From: Blasia pusilla
Lineage: Eukaryota > Marchantiophyta > Marchantiopsida > Blasiales
Assembly (NCBI GenBank): GCA_050084515.1
Contig: CM114274.1
Span: 10,168,001 to 10,232,000, forward strand
Length of the DNA: 64,000 nt
Direction of reading: 5' to 3'
In this document: positions 1-10,266 of the stretch, one piece after another
Position numbering within the stretch: position 1 is the stretch's first letter
How the letters are laid out: every line of letters begins with the position of its first letter
Made by a program: the position numbers and the translations under genes
Notes under the pieces: generated by a model
What the model was told of the DNA's origin: nothing
The model's input: only the letters and a program-made list of their open reading frames with translations
Databases searched by the model: none

Positions 1-1
1 T

Positions 2-349
2 ATGAGTTTTCCCTCGTCACATGCCTACAGGGAAGGTGGTCCGGGGCTTGTATGGGATTCTCATGTGCGACAGTTGGTGGAGCCTAACGCTGATGAGAGA
101 GAGCGTGCGATGGGATTTGCTCTTGGTGTGGTTGGTTGCTTCTATTTACGAGGCTTCACGACGTCATGTGTTGGGTCGGCCATGGACCTGAATTGTTTGA
201 CTTGGATTTTGAGTCTTGGCATGGCCGAGCAGCGTCGACTTCGGACTATATCTATGGGTCTTCCACCCCTTGTAATGAGCTCGATGGCTACCGGGACGGT
301 AGAGGCATCGGTGGGGCGAGGAGAGAAGTATTTTGCATCCTTGGAGTAA
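2..349 (+). pseudogene. C-terminal end of retroelement C5 DNA methyltransferase (motifs IX and X)
   Basis: The frame opens at the window edge and continues from outside it. Residues 31-39 read DERERAMGF, the motif IX type of C5 cytosine methyltransferases (family form ER.MGFP). Residues 57-66 read VGSAMDLNCL, the position of motif X (G.A.D.N in this family). The same pair occurs in copy 3 (about 49870-49700) and in copy 2 (about 19840-19700), where motifs I to VIII also precede it. The enzyme family transfers a methyl group from S-adenosylmethionine to C5 of cytosine; motif X helps to bind the cofactor. Only the last ~115 residues are in the window, so the assignment rests on alignment with the other two copies. 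After about residue 80 the frame runs into the linker before RT. Confidence 0.72.
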
Positions 350-501
350 ATGGGATGTAATGGTGGGCATGTGGAGTTGGTTGCTCATGCTGGTGGAGGA
401 GTTATTTGCTCGAGATGATGGTGTAGCTAAGGGTGTACCATCTTGTGAGGGGGTTATGTGAGCGACCAATGGCATAAATCCTCTCCCTCTAGTATGCCAA
501 A

Positions 502-1610
502 GTGGAGGAGACTTGGGAGCCATTACTTGGGCCCAAGCTTACGGGAGGTGAGAAAAGACGCTTGACACAGTTCCTACGTGCTTATAGGAGTTGTTTTGCC
601 TTCAACATGAAGGAGTTGGGTTCTCTCGTTGGACCCGGTATACGGATTGATTTGGCTAGTGATCGCCAATCTTCCGTCCTCCCTACCGATATAGTGATAT
701 GGAGAGGGACCTGATTGAGTAGGACGTTGGACCTTTTGGAGGCGGGATTAGTGGAGTTGTCGCATGGAGAGTATGCATCACCCTTTGTCATGCTCGCTAA
801 AAAGGATATGCATGGCAACTACGGATAGGCGGATGTGTGGAGATTATCGTCTATCAATCGGCAAACCAAGGCGATAGGTATGCCATGCCTACACCTGAGA
901 GATCTTTGATGTGGTGGGACAGGCAAAGATTTTGATTTTTGGATCTTCGGCAGATACCATCAATTGCGGATTCGGGAGAGTGACAAGGCCAAGACAACAT
1001 TTTGGGGTGTCAACTCTCATGGCAAGGATTGTTTGTACCGGTGGAAATTCTTACCCTTTGGGTTGAAGAATGCACTGCCGAGTTTCAAAGAGTGATGGAC
1101 GGGATCCTAGCGGGGTTGGATTTTGTTCGGTGTTACATTGATGATATCTTGGTGTTCAGTAACACGGTGGAGGAGAATCAGATACATTTGCAGATGGTGT
1201 TTGAGCGGTTGAAAGCTCATGGTCTACGTTTGCATCCAGGAAAGTGTAAGTTCTTCCATGAGGATGTTGAGTACTTGGGTCATGTGATCTATCCAGGTGG
1301 TTTGGGAGTTCAGCAAGCAAAGGTGGAGGCTATTGCACTTATTCCGCGTCCGGTAGATGTGAGTAGAGTTCGAGTATTCATGGGATTGGCGAACTACTAT
1401 CGGAGGTATGTGAAGGGATTTAGTGCTATGGCAAAGCCTTTGAACCAATTGCTGAAATCAGATCAAGAGTGGCACTGGGGAGATGATCAGGAGAGAGCTT
1501 TTGTGGAGCTTAAGGCCCGATTGGTGGCGGCGCCTATCTTGAGGAGACCTATCGAGGGCCCATTTCGATTACACACCGATTGGAATAGGTTGGGACTTGG
1601 AGCGGTGTGA
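502..1610 (+). pseudogene. Ty3/gypsy reverse transcriptase, copy 1
   Basis: RT copies the element RNA into DNA. The N-terminal part (502-714) matches the start of RT in copies 2 and 3 (METWEP region). The middle (715-1001) is broken by stops and small indels but still shows the L..G.Y..YG..R(M)CGDY region. From 1002 the frame is open again and holds the catalytic YIDD box at 1134-1145 (CYIDDILVF), followed by the thumb region and the start of RNase H (HTDWN, about 1570-1585). The frame ends at 1610 and continues one frame over at 1607. All parts needed for polymerisation are recognisable, but the copy could not be translated as one protein. Confidence 0.9.
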
Positions 1611-2926
1611 CACAACATGATGATGAGCACATGGAGTTTGTGGTGGCCTATGCAAGTTGTTCAAATAATGCAGCGGAGTCGCCCTATAGTTCATATGAGG
1701 GAGAGTGCTTGGCAGTAGTGTGGGCTGTGGCACACTTTAGGTGTTACTTGTTTGGCACACAGTTTACCCTTGTTACTGATCACCAGCCGCTCAAGTGGTT
1801 GATGGAGTCTGACAAGCTTACAGGGAAGCTTGCACGGTGGGCTCTTATCTTACAGGAGTATGACTTCCAGGTGGTACATAGACCTAGAGTTGCCAACCTT
1901 GATGCTCATGGGTTGAGTGGGAACCCATGTACTAGCCAAGAGGATGCAACGGGGGCTAGATGGCATGGCGAGGTTGATGAGGAAATGGTGCCAGGTTGGC
2001 ATGCATCCGCCTTTTTATGTTGGTTAGCGGTGGACTCTAGTATGGAGGACCACATCACATCTTATTCTAGTCAGAGGGTAGATGGCCACCCTTCAGATCC
2101 TAAGGTTGGAGATGGTGGTACGGATCAACGTGATATTCATGATGATGCGTTGGTGTTGGAGTTCCTACGGTCCAGTAGGGTGCCAGGCATAGTGAGTGCC
2201 AAGGAGCGAGACCGTGTTCTTCAACGTGCTAAGAGGTATCGATTGGAGGGAACACATATTCTCCGTGTGTGGGAGGATGATAGAGTACGAGTAGTGACGC
2301 ATTTGGCTCAGAGAGAGCGCATTGTGCGACATGCCCATGAGGAGTTGGGACATTTTGGGGTGAAGCGTACGTATAGCTTACTCCTTGGTCAGTATTGGTG
2401 GCGTGGCATGCATACTCAGGTGCAGCAGTTGGTGTCATGTTGTATGGTTTGTGACCGGGTGAGGGCATCATTCAATGCCCCTACACCACAATTACACCCC
2501 TTGCCTATTATGGGGTTGGGTTACCGTTGGAGTGTGGACTTTGCGGGACCGTTACCGTTGATTGTACGACATCATCGATATATGTTGGTGATGGTGGAGC
2601 ACTTCTCCAAGTGGATTGAGTTGGTGGCATTACCTGACAAGGCAAGTGAGGGAACGGCGTATGCGTTTCTTGATAGAGTGCTTAGTCATTTTGGTGCACC
2701 AACTGAAGTGCTAACCGACCAGGGTACAGAGTTTCAGGGTGAGTTTCAGATCTTGTGTGACAAGGCGTTGATTGATCATCGGACCACGTCTCGAGATCAT
2801 CCAAAGGTGGATGGTTTAGCTGAGCATGTGGTTCAGACGGTGAAGAGGGCATTGCGCAAGTATGGCCTACAAAAGGGCATCTTGGAGGCAGGATATTCGG
2901 TTGCCATGGTTAGCCATGGGGTATAG
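1607..2926 (+). pseudogene. Ty3/gypsy RNase H and integrase, copy 1
   Basis: This 439-codon open frame overlaps the previous one by 4 bases. Residues 1-115 are RNase H: TDHQPLKWLMES at about residue 59, then the TGKLARWALILQEY block. A linker follows. The integrase zinc-binding HHCC domain lies at about residues 241-283 (HAHEELGHFG ... CCMVCDRVR). The catalytic core follows with D in VDFAGPLP (about 2535), D in LTDQGTEF (about 2710) and E in VDGLAEHVVQ (about 2815), the D,D,E triad. This is the best preserved long frame of copy 1. Integrase inserts the cDNA into the genome. The frame stops at 2926, before the C-terminal domain; 2927-3155 continues it with frameshifts. Confidence 0.92.
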
Positions 2927-3155
2927 GTTGATCGCCAAGCATCCTTGGCTTCCTTCTTACCTTATTTTACATTATACGGCCGAGATCCATATTAGCGAGC
3001 AGCAATTCGTCGGGAGTCAAGTGAGGTGGTGAACCTTGATGACCCAAAGATGTGGATGAGAGTGTGTTCTTAGCGGCGAGCTCTTTCGGAGAGTTCTGGC
3101 AACGACCTTTGAGAATCTTATTGCTGGCAGGGGATACGTTGCGGTATGCAACCAT

Positions 3156-3473
3156 TTGAGAACATCGATTTGTAGGTTCCATGTGGGGGACTATGTCTAT
3201 TTGCAGCAGATTGCACCAACAACGTTGAATGTGACGGCAGGCTGCACTATTTTACGAATGCGCGAGGTGTTAGCTTCTAGAGTTCTCATGTTGGAGGATC
3301 GTGATGGAGTTGTTTGGAAGGACCATGTGCGTAATTGTGCGCCATGTCATCTTCCAAATGTGGATGGTACTGTTGACCCAAGCTTAGCCATGATACGTGC
3401 TTGTTGTGTGGATCTGCTGGTAACGCAGCCCATATGTTGGTGTGTGATTGGTGTTCTAGGGGTTGGCACATGA
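3156..3473 (+). pseudogene. Integrase C-terminal domain, copy 1
   Basis: Residues 8-60 carry FHVGDYVYLQQ and ILRMREVLASRVLMLEDRDG, equivalent to the FYPRDYVYLQQ and ILRMREVLPTGVLMLEGRDG parts of copy 3. This is the Ty3/gypsy integrase C-terminus (GDYV type, SH3-like), which binds DNA ends. In copy 1 it is followed by a CAPCHLPN stretch and then, after a one-base frame change near 3395, by the PHD finger. No chromodomain is visible; the PHD occupies the place where chromoviruses carry one. Confidence 0.8.
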
Positions 3474-3538
3474 TATGTTTGACTCCACGTATGGATGTTG
3501 TTCCTACAAGAAGGTGGGTGTGTCCTCGATGTACTTAG
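3398..3538 (+). pseudogene. PHD zinc finger at the end of pol, copy 1
   Basis: The frame 3398-3538 reads CLLC, then CDWCSRGWHMICL, then RRWVCPRCT and a TAG stop. The spacing is C-x2-C ... C-x2-C-x4-H-x2-C ... W-x-C-x2-C, the Cys4-His-Cys3 pattern of PHD fingers, including the W two residues before the last Cys pair and the CD.C..GWH core. PHD fingers bind histone tails (often H3K4) or other chromatin ligands. Here the finger lies straight after the integrase, one base out of frame with 3156-3473. Copy 3 has the same finger (46327-46459), also broken by one frameshift, which shows it is part of the family and not a chance frame. Ligand and role are inferred only. Confidence 0.82.
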
Positions 3539-3695
3539 GAGGGGTAGATTACTTGATCTTTGCATGATATGGATTATAGATGTGTGACTAACGATGGGGC
3601 AACCTAGCACCCGGCCTTCTGATTCGTGCACCCAAGAAGGTGTATTGCATGTAGTAGATGTATAGGGCTACTTGGGAGTTAGAGGGACCTAACCG

Positions 3696-3820
3696 CCAGT
3701 TAGGGGGGCGAGTTGTGGTACACTTGTGTTTGTGGATGCTCTCGTCTATCTTATGTATGTATGTGAGTATGGTATGTCAGCGATGTATGTTGTATGACGA
3801 TGTGGATTCGTGCACGACGG
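3696..3820 (+). repeat. Polypurine tract and truncated 3' LTR start, gypsy copy 1
   Basis: The purine run TTAGGGGGGCGAG at about 3700-3713 is the primer for plus-strand synthesis. From 3714 (TGTGGTACAC) to 3820 the sequence follows the 138-bp block next to the polypurine tract in copy 3 (46244 down to 46107, minus strand), most clearly in CAGCGATGTATGTTGTAT and in the last bases GCACGAC. At 3820 the match ends and copia sequence begins. Confidence 0.7.
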
Positions 3821-4193
3821 AGCCTATTCCACCTCTAAACTTGTCTGTTGAGGGGGAGAATATGACTATAAACCAACAGACATTGTCTTCAACTTCCCCA
3901 AGTACTAGTGCAAGATTGGGAGAGGTCCTAGATTCATCCGTTAAATCTGTGAGTCCATGGACGGGAAGAATACATATTCAGTCTGTTAACACTAGTCAGA
4001 GCTCGAGTCAGATGTTAGAGCCATCTACCTCTGAACAATAACTTCGTAGATCAAGTAGAGTTACACATCCAGTTCATAGATTCATAAATGAAGGTTTCCT
4101 TGCAACACATCATGCATATATGATGACTACCTTTAAGAGCAGGAGCCGAGTTGTTTTGAAGAAGCTGCAAGTAAAGCCGAATGGATTGAAGCT

Positions 4194-5696
4194 ATGGAGG
4201 AAGAGCCTGCTGCATTAAGACATCAACAAACATGGGAGCTGGTTGATATACTTTCGGATAAGGAAGCTATTGGTTGCAAATGGGTTTACAAAATCAAGCG
4301 CAGTCAAGATGGTACAATTAACAGATACAAAGCGAGATTGGTGGCTAAGGGCTATGCACAACAATATGGTATCGATTATGAGGAAACATCTAGCCCTGTT
4401 GCAAAGATGGCGACTACGAGAACAATGGTTGCAATTGTAGTAAGTAAGAAGTGGAGATTACATCACATGGACATCAAGAATGCCTTCTTCAATGGAAATC
4501 TATACGAGGAGGTATATAAGAATCAACCACCTAGATACAAGCATCCCAAGTTTCTATTTCCTTAATGCAGGTTGAAGAAAGCTCTATACGGGCTCAAACA
4601 AGCGCCAAGAGCTTGGTATGGCAAGATTACATATGTCCTACAAGAGTTGGATTTTAGGATATGTGATTCTGACTCCTCGTTATATATCTTGAGAGGATAA
4701 GATCATACAATTCTTATTGTGTTATATATTGACGATCTCTTGATTACTGAGAGTACTGAAGAAATGGTACAACAAGTCAAGCTTAAGTTACAAGCATAAT
4801 TTGATATGAAGGACTTGGGAGAACTCAAGTACTTCCTTGGTATTGAGTTTATCAAGGTTGGAGAGAGCATGTGGTTACTACAACGACAATATGCTCTTCA
4901 TATGCTTTCAAAATATGGTATGACGGCTTGTAAGCCAATCTCTACACCGTTGGACTAGAGCATGAAGCTAAGAGTGGATGAAGGAAATCTGCTTGCAGAT
5001 TCTAATATGTACATGCGCATGGTTGGAAATTTGATCTATCTAACTAGAACCGGACCAGATTTGAGCTATATTGTTGGCCTAGTGAGCCAATTTATGCAAG
5101 CACCTCGAAAATCTCACCTTGATGCTGTGAGGAGGATTATGCGGTATGTGAAATTCTCTATTCAATTCGGGCTTCAATTTGAATTTTGTCCGCGTTTTCA
5201 ATTGAGGATTCTGAGATCTTTGATTAGGTGAAGCGTGTCTCATCGACACTCCACATCTGGTTATTCATTTACTTTGGGAAGCGCAGCTATAAGTTGCACT
5301 TCAAAGAAGCAACCTACAGTTGCTTTATCTTCAACAGAGGCTGAGTATAGAGGAGCAACCAATGCAGCATGTGAGGTGGTGTGGCTTCATCGATTACTTG
5401 TTGAGATTGGTGTTAGTAACTTAGGACATAGTGTAATATATGCAGACAATATTAGTAGCATCAAGCTTGCTAATAACCTTGTGTTTCATGCTCGTACAAA
5501 GCATGTTGAGGTGCACTATCATTTTATCAGAGAGAAAGTGGTTGCAGGAGAAATTGATCTTATGTATATAGGTGCAGATCAGCAAATTGTTGACATCTTT
5601 ACAAAGGCATTGTCTAGAGATAAGTTTGAGATGTTTAGAAAGGATTTAGGCGTTAGAGATATCGATATGAGCTTGAGGGGGAGTATTGAAGATTGA
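4194..5696 (+). pseudogene. Ty1/copia reverse transcriptase and RNase H
   Basis: Frame 4194-4565 starts the RT_Ty1 domain: WELVD, GCKWVYKIK, YKARLVAKGYAQ, and the catalytic D in HHMDIKNAFFNGNL. After a TAA, ALYGLKQAPRAWY (about 4585) and the YIDDLL box (4725-4736) follow, then FDMKDLGELKYFLGIE (about 4800). RNase H covers about 4962-5696, with KKQPTVALSSTEAEY at about 5305 and DIFTKALSRDKF at about 5590. Internal stops lie near 4563, 4699, 4798, 4957 and 5229. The order RT then RNase H at the 3' end is that of Ty1/copia. Expression is not possible from this copy. Confidence 0.93.
5671..5683 (+). promoter_or_regulatory. Copia polypurine tract
   Basis: GCTTGAGGGGGAG lies directly before the 3' LTR. 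It is the usual plus-strand primer of plant copia elements and fixes the LTR start at 5684. Confidence 0.85.
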
Positions 5697-6009
5697 GTTA
5701 CAATCAAGCTCATGAGATATCTGAACTGCTACATTTGGCACTCACACGAAATAGGGAAGCTTAATCTTGGTTAGTCAGTTAAGCACCATTATCTTAACTA
5801 GTTAGTTAATCACAGTTAGTTAATCACAGTTAGGCTAACTCGAGACAATGGTTAAGAGTAGGGTTAGGGTTACTTGTACATACCCTATATAATTGAGAAG
5901 AGAACCAGCCTCCACTCATCCTCTCATTGCAAATTTTGTTCTCCATGGTGGTGTGTGTGTGTGTGAAAGCCGTTTTCCACCAATTATGTTTGTTAAGCAA
6001 TTTTCCACA
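5684..6009 (+). repeat. Copia 3' LTR
   Basis: This LTR of about 326 bp starts TATTGAAGATTGAG and ends TTTTCCACA. It is the inverse copy of 18742-19053. It carries a TATA-like CTATATAATTGAG at about 5883-5895 and a short (GT)n run at about 5950-5964. The start is TA rather than the usual TG in both LTRs, so this is a feature of the family or an old change, not damage to one copy. Confidence 0.93.
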
Positions 6010-6014
6010 ATTAC
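6010..6014 (+). repeat. Target-site duplication of copia, copy a (ATTAC)
   Basis: ATTAC directly follows the 3' LTR. The same five bases (GTAAT on the plus strand) flank the 5' LTR at 19054-19058. In gypsy copy 3, which has no insertion, the site reads GAGATTACCATCC once. Five bases is the duplication length expected of copia elements. Confidence 0.9.
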
Positions 6015-6113
6015 CGTCCTATCAACCGACATACGAGGTCAGATCTGTACGCCATGCCTGCTCCCGGGGAGATCTTTGATGCGGTAGGGCATGCAAAGAT
6101 CTTCAGTACTTTA

Positions 6114-6700
6114 GATCTTCGTGTTGGCTATCATTAGCTTCCTATCAGGTTGGAGGATAGGGAGAAGGCAACATTCTGGAGGATAGATCGATTTGGGAGA
6201 GATTGCTTGTATCAGTGGCGGTTCTTACCATTTGGGTTGAAGAACGCGTCTGCGGAGTTTCAGAGAGTGATGAATAGGATTTTGGCTGGCTTGGATTTTG
6301 TACGGTGTTACATAAATGATATTCTTATCTTCATTTCCATGGTTGAGGAGCATGAGCTACACCTGGAGGAGGTATTTTGGCGATTACAGTTACATGAACT
6401 GAAGTTACATTTTGGCAAGTGCAGATTCTTTCAGGAGCAGAATGAGTACTTGGGACAAACCATATACCCGAGTGGGTTACGTGTTCAACGGACGAAGGTG
6501 GAGGCTATGGCGTAGATTCCAAGCCCTATAGATGTGAGTCGAGTCGGAGCATTTTTGGGACTGGCAAACTTCTATCGACGGTATATAAAGGGTTTTAGTA
6601 CCACCGCGAAGTCTTTGACATTGTTGACGAGACTTGATGAGGTTTGGTTGTGGGGAAATGATCAGGAGCGAGCCTTTTAGGAGCTCAAGGACAGGTTGAC
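6114..6700 (+). pseudogene. Gypsy copy 2 reverse transcriptase, palm and thumb
   Basis: The longest frame is 6150-6515. It includes RFGRDCLYQWRFLPFGLKNA (palm), then CYINDILIF at about 6307 and KCRFFQEQNEYLG. The first catalytic Asp of YIDD is Asn here. Stops at 6135-6137 and 6513-6515 are both TAG where copy 3 has CAG. The RT start lies 13 kb away on the minus strand (19059-19401), separated by the copia insertion and a later inversion. Confidence 0.88.
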
Positions 6701-7783
6701 GTCCTCATCCATTTTATACAGACCCTTTAGGGGTCGCCCATTCCAATTACATACGGATTGGAGCATGTTGGGTCTAGGAGCAGTGCTTACTGAGAGGGAT
6801 GACGAGGAGAGGGAGTTTGTTGTGGCTTATGCAAGCCGATCAAACAACATTGCAGAGGCGAAGTTTAGCTCCTACAAGGGAGAGTGCTTGGGTGTTGTGT
6901 GGGCCGTGGCACATTTTAGGTGTTATTTATTCGGCAACCCTTTCACACTTATCATTGATTATCAGCCGTTGAGGTGGTTGATGGAGTCCGACAAGCTTAC
7001 GGGAAAGCTTGCAGGTGGGCTCTATAACTACATAAGTATGAGTTCAAGGTGGTTCAAAGGCCAAGTCGAATGAACTAGGATGCGGTTGGGTTGAGTCATA
7101 ACCCATGTCCGAGTCAGTGAAATGACACATGAGCTCGATGGCACAGAGAGAGTGATGAGGAGATGGTGCCTGGTTGGCATGCATCTGCCTATCTTTGTTT
7201 GTTGACTATGGCAGATCAGCCGCAGGTGGTGATTCCATTGGTGGGATCGGATGATGAGTCTTTGGATCTGGAGATTAGTGAGGAGGCGACATGTGGTCGT
7301 GATATTCATGACAACATGGAGGTGGTGGAGTTCTTGTATATTGGAGTCATAGCAAGCATAGTGAGTGCTAGGGAGCGGGATCAGATCCTACATAGAGCCT
7401 GGAGGTTCAAGTGGGAGGGGACTCATATTTTGCGGGTATGGAGAGATGGTAGGATACGAGTGATATCTCATCTTTCCGAGCGAGCACGTGTAGTGCGACA
7501 TGCCCATGAGGAGTTGGTGCATTTTGGAGTAAAGCGTACTTACAGCTTACTCCAGGTTCAGTATTGGTGGCACGGCATGCATACTGGGGTACAATAGTTT
7601 GTGGCTAGATGTATGGTATGTGACAGAGTGCGAGCATCCTTCAATGCTCCCACTCTGCAGTTACATCCTTTGCCAATTATGGGTTTAGGTCATCGATGGA
7701 GTTTAGACTTCGCGGGACCTTTGCCATTGACCGGGCGTCATCACACGTATGTGTTGGTTATGGTGGAGCATTTCTCCAAGTAG
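6696..7783 (+). pseudogene. Gypsy copy 2 RNase H and integrase (partial)
   Basis: RNase H is seen in 6696-7073 (HTDWSMLGLGAVL, SYKGECLGVVWAVAHFRCYLFG). The frame changes near 7015. The integrase zinc domain is in 7163-7597 (HAHEELVHFGVKRTY ... after TAG, ARCMVCDRVRAS). The core starts at about 7690 (SLDFAGPLPLTGRHH) with the first catalytic Asp. The next stop replaces Trp in FSKWIEL (about 7783). The second Asp and the Glu are missing because the element is cut at 7827. Confidence 0.9.
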
Positions 7784-7827
7784 ATAGAGTTGGTGGCACT
7801 ACTAGACAAGGTGAAGAAGGGAAGAGC

Positions 7828-8075
7828 GGGGGCTGGTATTCTGGTAGGAGAGAGTAAGAGAGGAGAGGAAGAGAGGAGAGTCTCTCTTCTTCAAAAAAGG
7901 GCCAAATCCGCCTCAAATCCACCTCCTCTCTTCTATTTAAAACTTTTTGACATATTTGAAATTTTTGTTTGCTTTCAAATTAAAAAATTGTTGACATATT
8001 TGAAATCTTTAGAAGAGAGTAGGTAGTGGTCCATATTTGGCCCTAAAAAAACCTCCTCTTTCCTGGGGGCGAGAA
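7828..8075. repeat. Purine-rich junction and fold-back AT-rich block at the left end of segment X
   Basis: After gypsy copy 2 stops, a GA-rich stretch (7848-7890) is followed by a fold-back: GGGCCAAAT near 7901 pairs with ATTTGGCCC near 8033, with inverted CTCTTC/GAAGAG and a repeated TTTTTGACATATTTGAAA-like unit between. A CT-rich stretch of similar make-up on the opposite strand (17590-17640) ends segment X on the right. This could be a terminal inverted repeat, but both ends are low in complexity. Confidence 0.4.
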
Positions 8076-8479
8076 AAAAGGAGACATCATAAGACCACCC
8101 TAAACAATTTTCCATCACTGTCCATATGAGCCTAAGTTTCTTAACATTCCTTGTCTCGGTCAACAAAAAGCAGTGCCCTTGGTATTTTTGTTGGAGGACC
8201 ACCCGGATGGGTACCTCTCTTTTTGGAGGGATTGTTGCCTGCATCATGGCCTCCCCTAAATTGCCCCATAACCAACTTTCTGTTGGTTATGAATGGTGTC
8301 TGCTCAAGACCAACTTTCTGAAATGTGAAAAAATCCGATCCTAAGGCTCAGAAACCGAGAAGATGCACCCCTCCCAACCCGTAAGAAAGCTCACCATAAG
8401 AAACGAAAGATTTTTAGAAGTGATTTTCTTCCACCCTGCACCCACGACGATCTAACGGGTTGGGAATCCAAAATGGCAA

Positions 8480-9580
8480 TCCGACAGGTAGTAGGAATCT
8501 TGCACATCTTAGACAAGAAAAGAAGCCTACAACCGGTTGGACGAATGAAAGGAACGAGCCAAAAGTCAAGAAGCCCGCCACAATGCGTCAGAAGTTGGTC
8601 TCACCGGGATAGAGTCCGATCACTCAAGCAGTCAACCTGTCGAAATCCGAGAGGTTTCCTGGAAATGGTTAAAAAGTTGCAGTGGGCAAAGAGCAAAAAG
8701 TCAGAATCATACGGGTTGCAGAATTGTAATTCTTAGTAGCTAAAAGAACACAATCCACAAGTCCAAAAACATATTCCAGAAAACTTTTACAAACACCATT
8801 ATGGGTTGAAAAAATCTCGTCCTTTATTACCTCGAAGGAACCCTCGAAATGTACATTTCACCTAGTCTATGATTTCTTCAGCCTCGTCATCTACAAATTT
8901 ACTCCTAACTCTCCTCGGTGACAGTACCAAAGGAATGTCCTGGGATTCAAGTGGCTCCTCTGGCCGATTGTAGACGGGGATCGAAAATGTTGGCGAATTC
9001 GAGAGCCTTGGCCCCCCCCTAGGTACACCATAACGGTCCCATGTAACCTGTCTCGAGTCCCACCGCCTTCCTCGGCAGTATACCTTGTACGCTCTGCAAT
9101 GTGACACCCATCCAGTATCAATATCTGCTCCGCCCCCGCACATAGTACTATGGCAACCGCACAGGTAGAAGGAATCCAACACGTCTGAGAGAAGAAAAGA
9201 AGCCTACGCCTGCCTTTACGAGTTGAGGGGAAGGTGCCAAGGGAAGAAGCCCGCGGTGCTGATCCGAAAGGGTCGATTAGACAACCTGTCGGAATCAGAC
9301 GGAGTTTCTGGGAGGTGGTAAAAAGGTCGAGTGGTCAAAAAGCAAAAAGTTGCAAGGAGGAGAAATCCGGCGGGTTGCGTGATCATAAAGTGAAAATTGC
9401 AAGCGGGAGAAATCCGACGGGTTGCAAAGTAGAAAAGCGTGGAGTACATAGAGCGATCACATTCGAAAAGACAAAATGATCAGCAAACATTTACAAGCAC
9501 CACCATCGATCGAAAAAATCTTACGCTTTATATCGGCCGAAAAAGCTTGGAATTGTACATTTGATCTATTCTATGAAATC
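8480..9580 (-). repeat. Diverged direct duplication of ~400 bp (8480-8880 and 9160-9580)
   Basis: Both blocks run in the same order through CAGGTAG.AGGAATC, AAGAAAAGAAGCCTAC, AGAAGCCCGC, CAACCTGTCG, GTTTCCTGG/GTTTCTGGG, GCAAAAAGT, ACGGGTTGCA, TTTACAA.CACCA, GAAAAAATCT and GTACATTT. Read on the minus strand, each block lies just after a stop codon (8862-8864 after an acidic EEIID end; about 9561 after DNLAKDFIE). They therefore look like the 3' flanks of two tandem gene remnants. Confidence 0.55.
8862..9182 (-). pseudogene. Unrecognised reading frame, possible 3' exon of a gene remnant
   Basis: This frame of about 106 codons ends with a strongly acidic tail (FVDDEAEEIID). It contains a Pro-rich stretch (IPVYNRPEEPLESQDIPL). 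I do not recognise it. The case for its being a real gene end is the sequence after its stop, which is repeated after a second stop at about 9561 that closes a similar acidic end. The start is unknown and the first third (Cys-rich) may be chance. Confidence is low. Confidence 0.3.
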
Positions 9581-10266
9581 TTTTGCCAAATTATCAAAAA
9601 ACTCCCTACTCCAAAGCGTTGCGGTCAAGTGGGTCGTTGAGTTCTTTGAACTCACTCGTCATCGTCGAGAGCTCTTGCAAAATCACTTTCGGCCTTGCCC
9701 TCCGATTTTGGGAATCGTTGGAAGTGACGATGGAGTCACTACCAAAGGTGGCTCTGGAACCGGGCTCTCGGCTTTGGTGGAGAGTTATCGCCCCAACGAG
9801 CCTTTCGTATCTCGCCTTTGCCTCCTTGCAAAGGTCAAGCGATTCTTGCCTTCCCTCGAGGCGGAGAATGTTCTGCCACTCTGCGGGGCGCCTCGATACT
9901 CGCCCTTGAAAGGCCCACTAAGTCGAACACCAAGTCACCCGGCCTTGAGCAGAGCCCGATGAGCGTTTGCATCAGGGGTGGCGACTTTTCCCTTCCTCCC
10001 AGAAGTGGGGTACTGTCTTGCATGTAAATCCCCGGGGGGGAATTGTACAAACTATCTAATTTGTACCCATTCGAGCATGGATCCACGGATCTGGATCTTG
10101 AACACCGAAATTGTGCTCGGGCGAACGGCGATGAGCGAGGAGTGGTCCATCAGTCAAATCGGCCGACGAAACAATGTCAGAAACTAAAGAAGTCGCCTTG
10201 AGAAGATTTTCAATAACTGACTTTGGATCAACGTGTCGGAGTCCGATGGGTTGTTTTATCCCGGAC

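Larger units (their letters stand above)
1..3820 (+). mobile_element. Ty3/gypsy retrotransposon copy 1, 5'-truncated by window edge
   Basis: This is the 3' two thirds of a Ty3/gypsy element. It reads in order the end of a C5 DNA methyltransferase domain (2-349), RT (502-1610), RNase H and integrase (1607-2926), integrase C-terminus (3156-3473), a PHD finger (3398-3538), a polypurine tract and the first ~107 bases of the 3' LTR (3714-3820). The same order and closely similar protein are found in copy 3 (45.5-55.1 kb, minus strand). The element is dead: the frame changes several times and there are internal stops. It ends abruptly at 3820, where copia sequence begins, so most of its 3' LTR is missing. 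Confidence 0.93.
3821..6009 (+). mobile_element. Ty1/copia retrotransposon, 3' half, nested in gypsy copy 2
   Basis: The segment holds the region before RT, RT, RNase H, polypurine tract and 3' LTR of a Ty1/copia element. Its 5' half (5' LTR, primer site, gag) lies at 17660-19053 on the opposite strand. Both halves are bordered by gypsy copy 2 sequence, and the 5-bp duplication ATTAC is present at both outer ends (6010-6014 and 19054-19058). Protease and integrase are missing from both halves, so DNA was lost when the element was split. Several stops in RT show it is inactive. Confidence 0.93.
6010..7827 (+). mobile_element. Ty3/gypsy copy 2, 3' half (RT to integrase core)
   Basis: The sequence resumes gypsy RT at the residue where 19054-19401 stops (CGDY / HPINRHTRSDRYAMP region). 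RT runs to about 6700, with the catalytic box reading YIND at about 6310-6321, an Asp to Asn change that would inactivate it. RNase H follows (about 6696-7073), then the integrase HHCC domain and the first part of the integrase core (7163-7783). It is cut at about 7827, where copies 1 and 3 continue into the rest of the integrase core. TAG stops at 6135, 6513, 6678, 7076 and 7595 each face CAG in copy 3. Confidence 0.92.

Noticed and set aside
9561-9962. Overlapping plus-strand frames of 108-133 codons
   Set aside because: No motif; the minus-strand reading with the acidic end and duplicated flank explains the region better.
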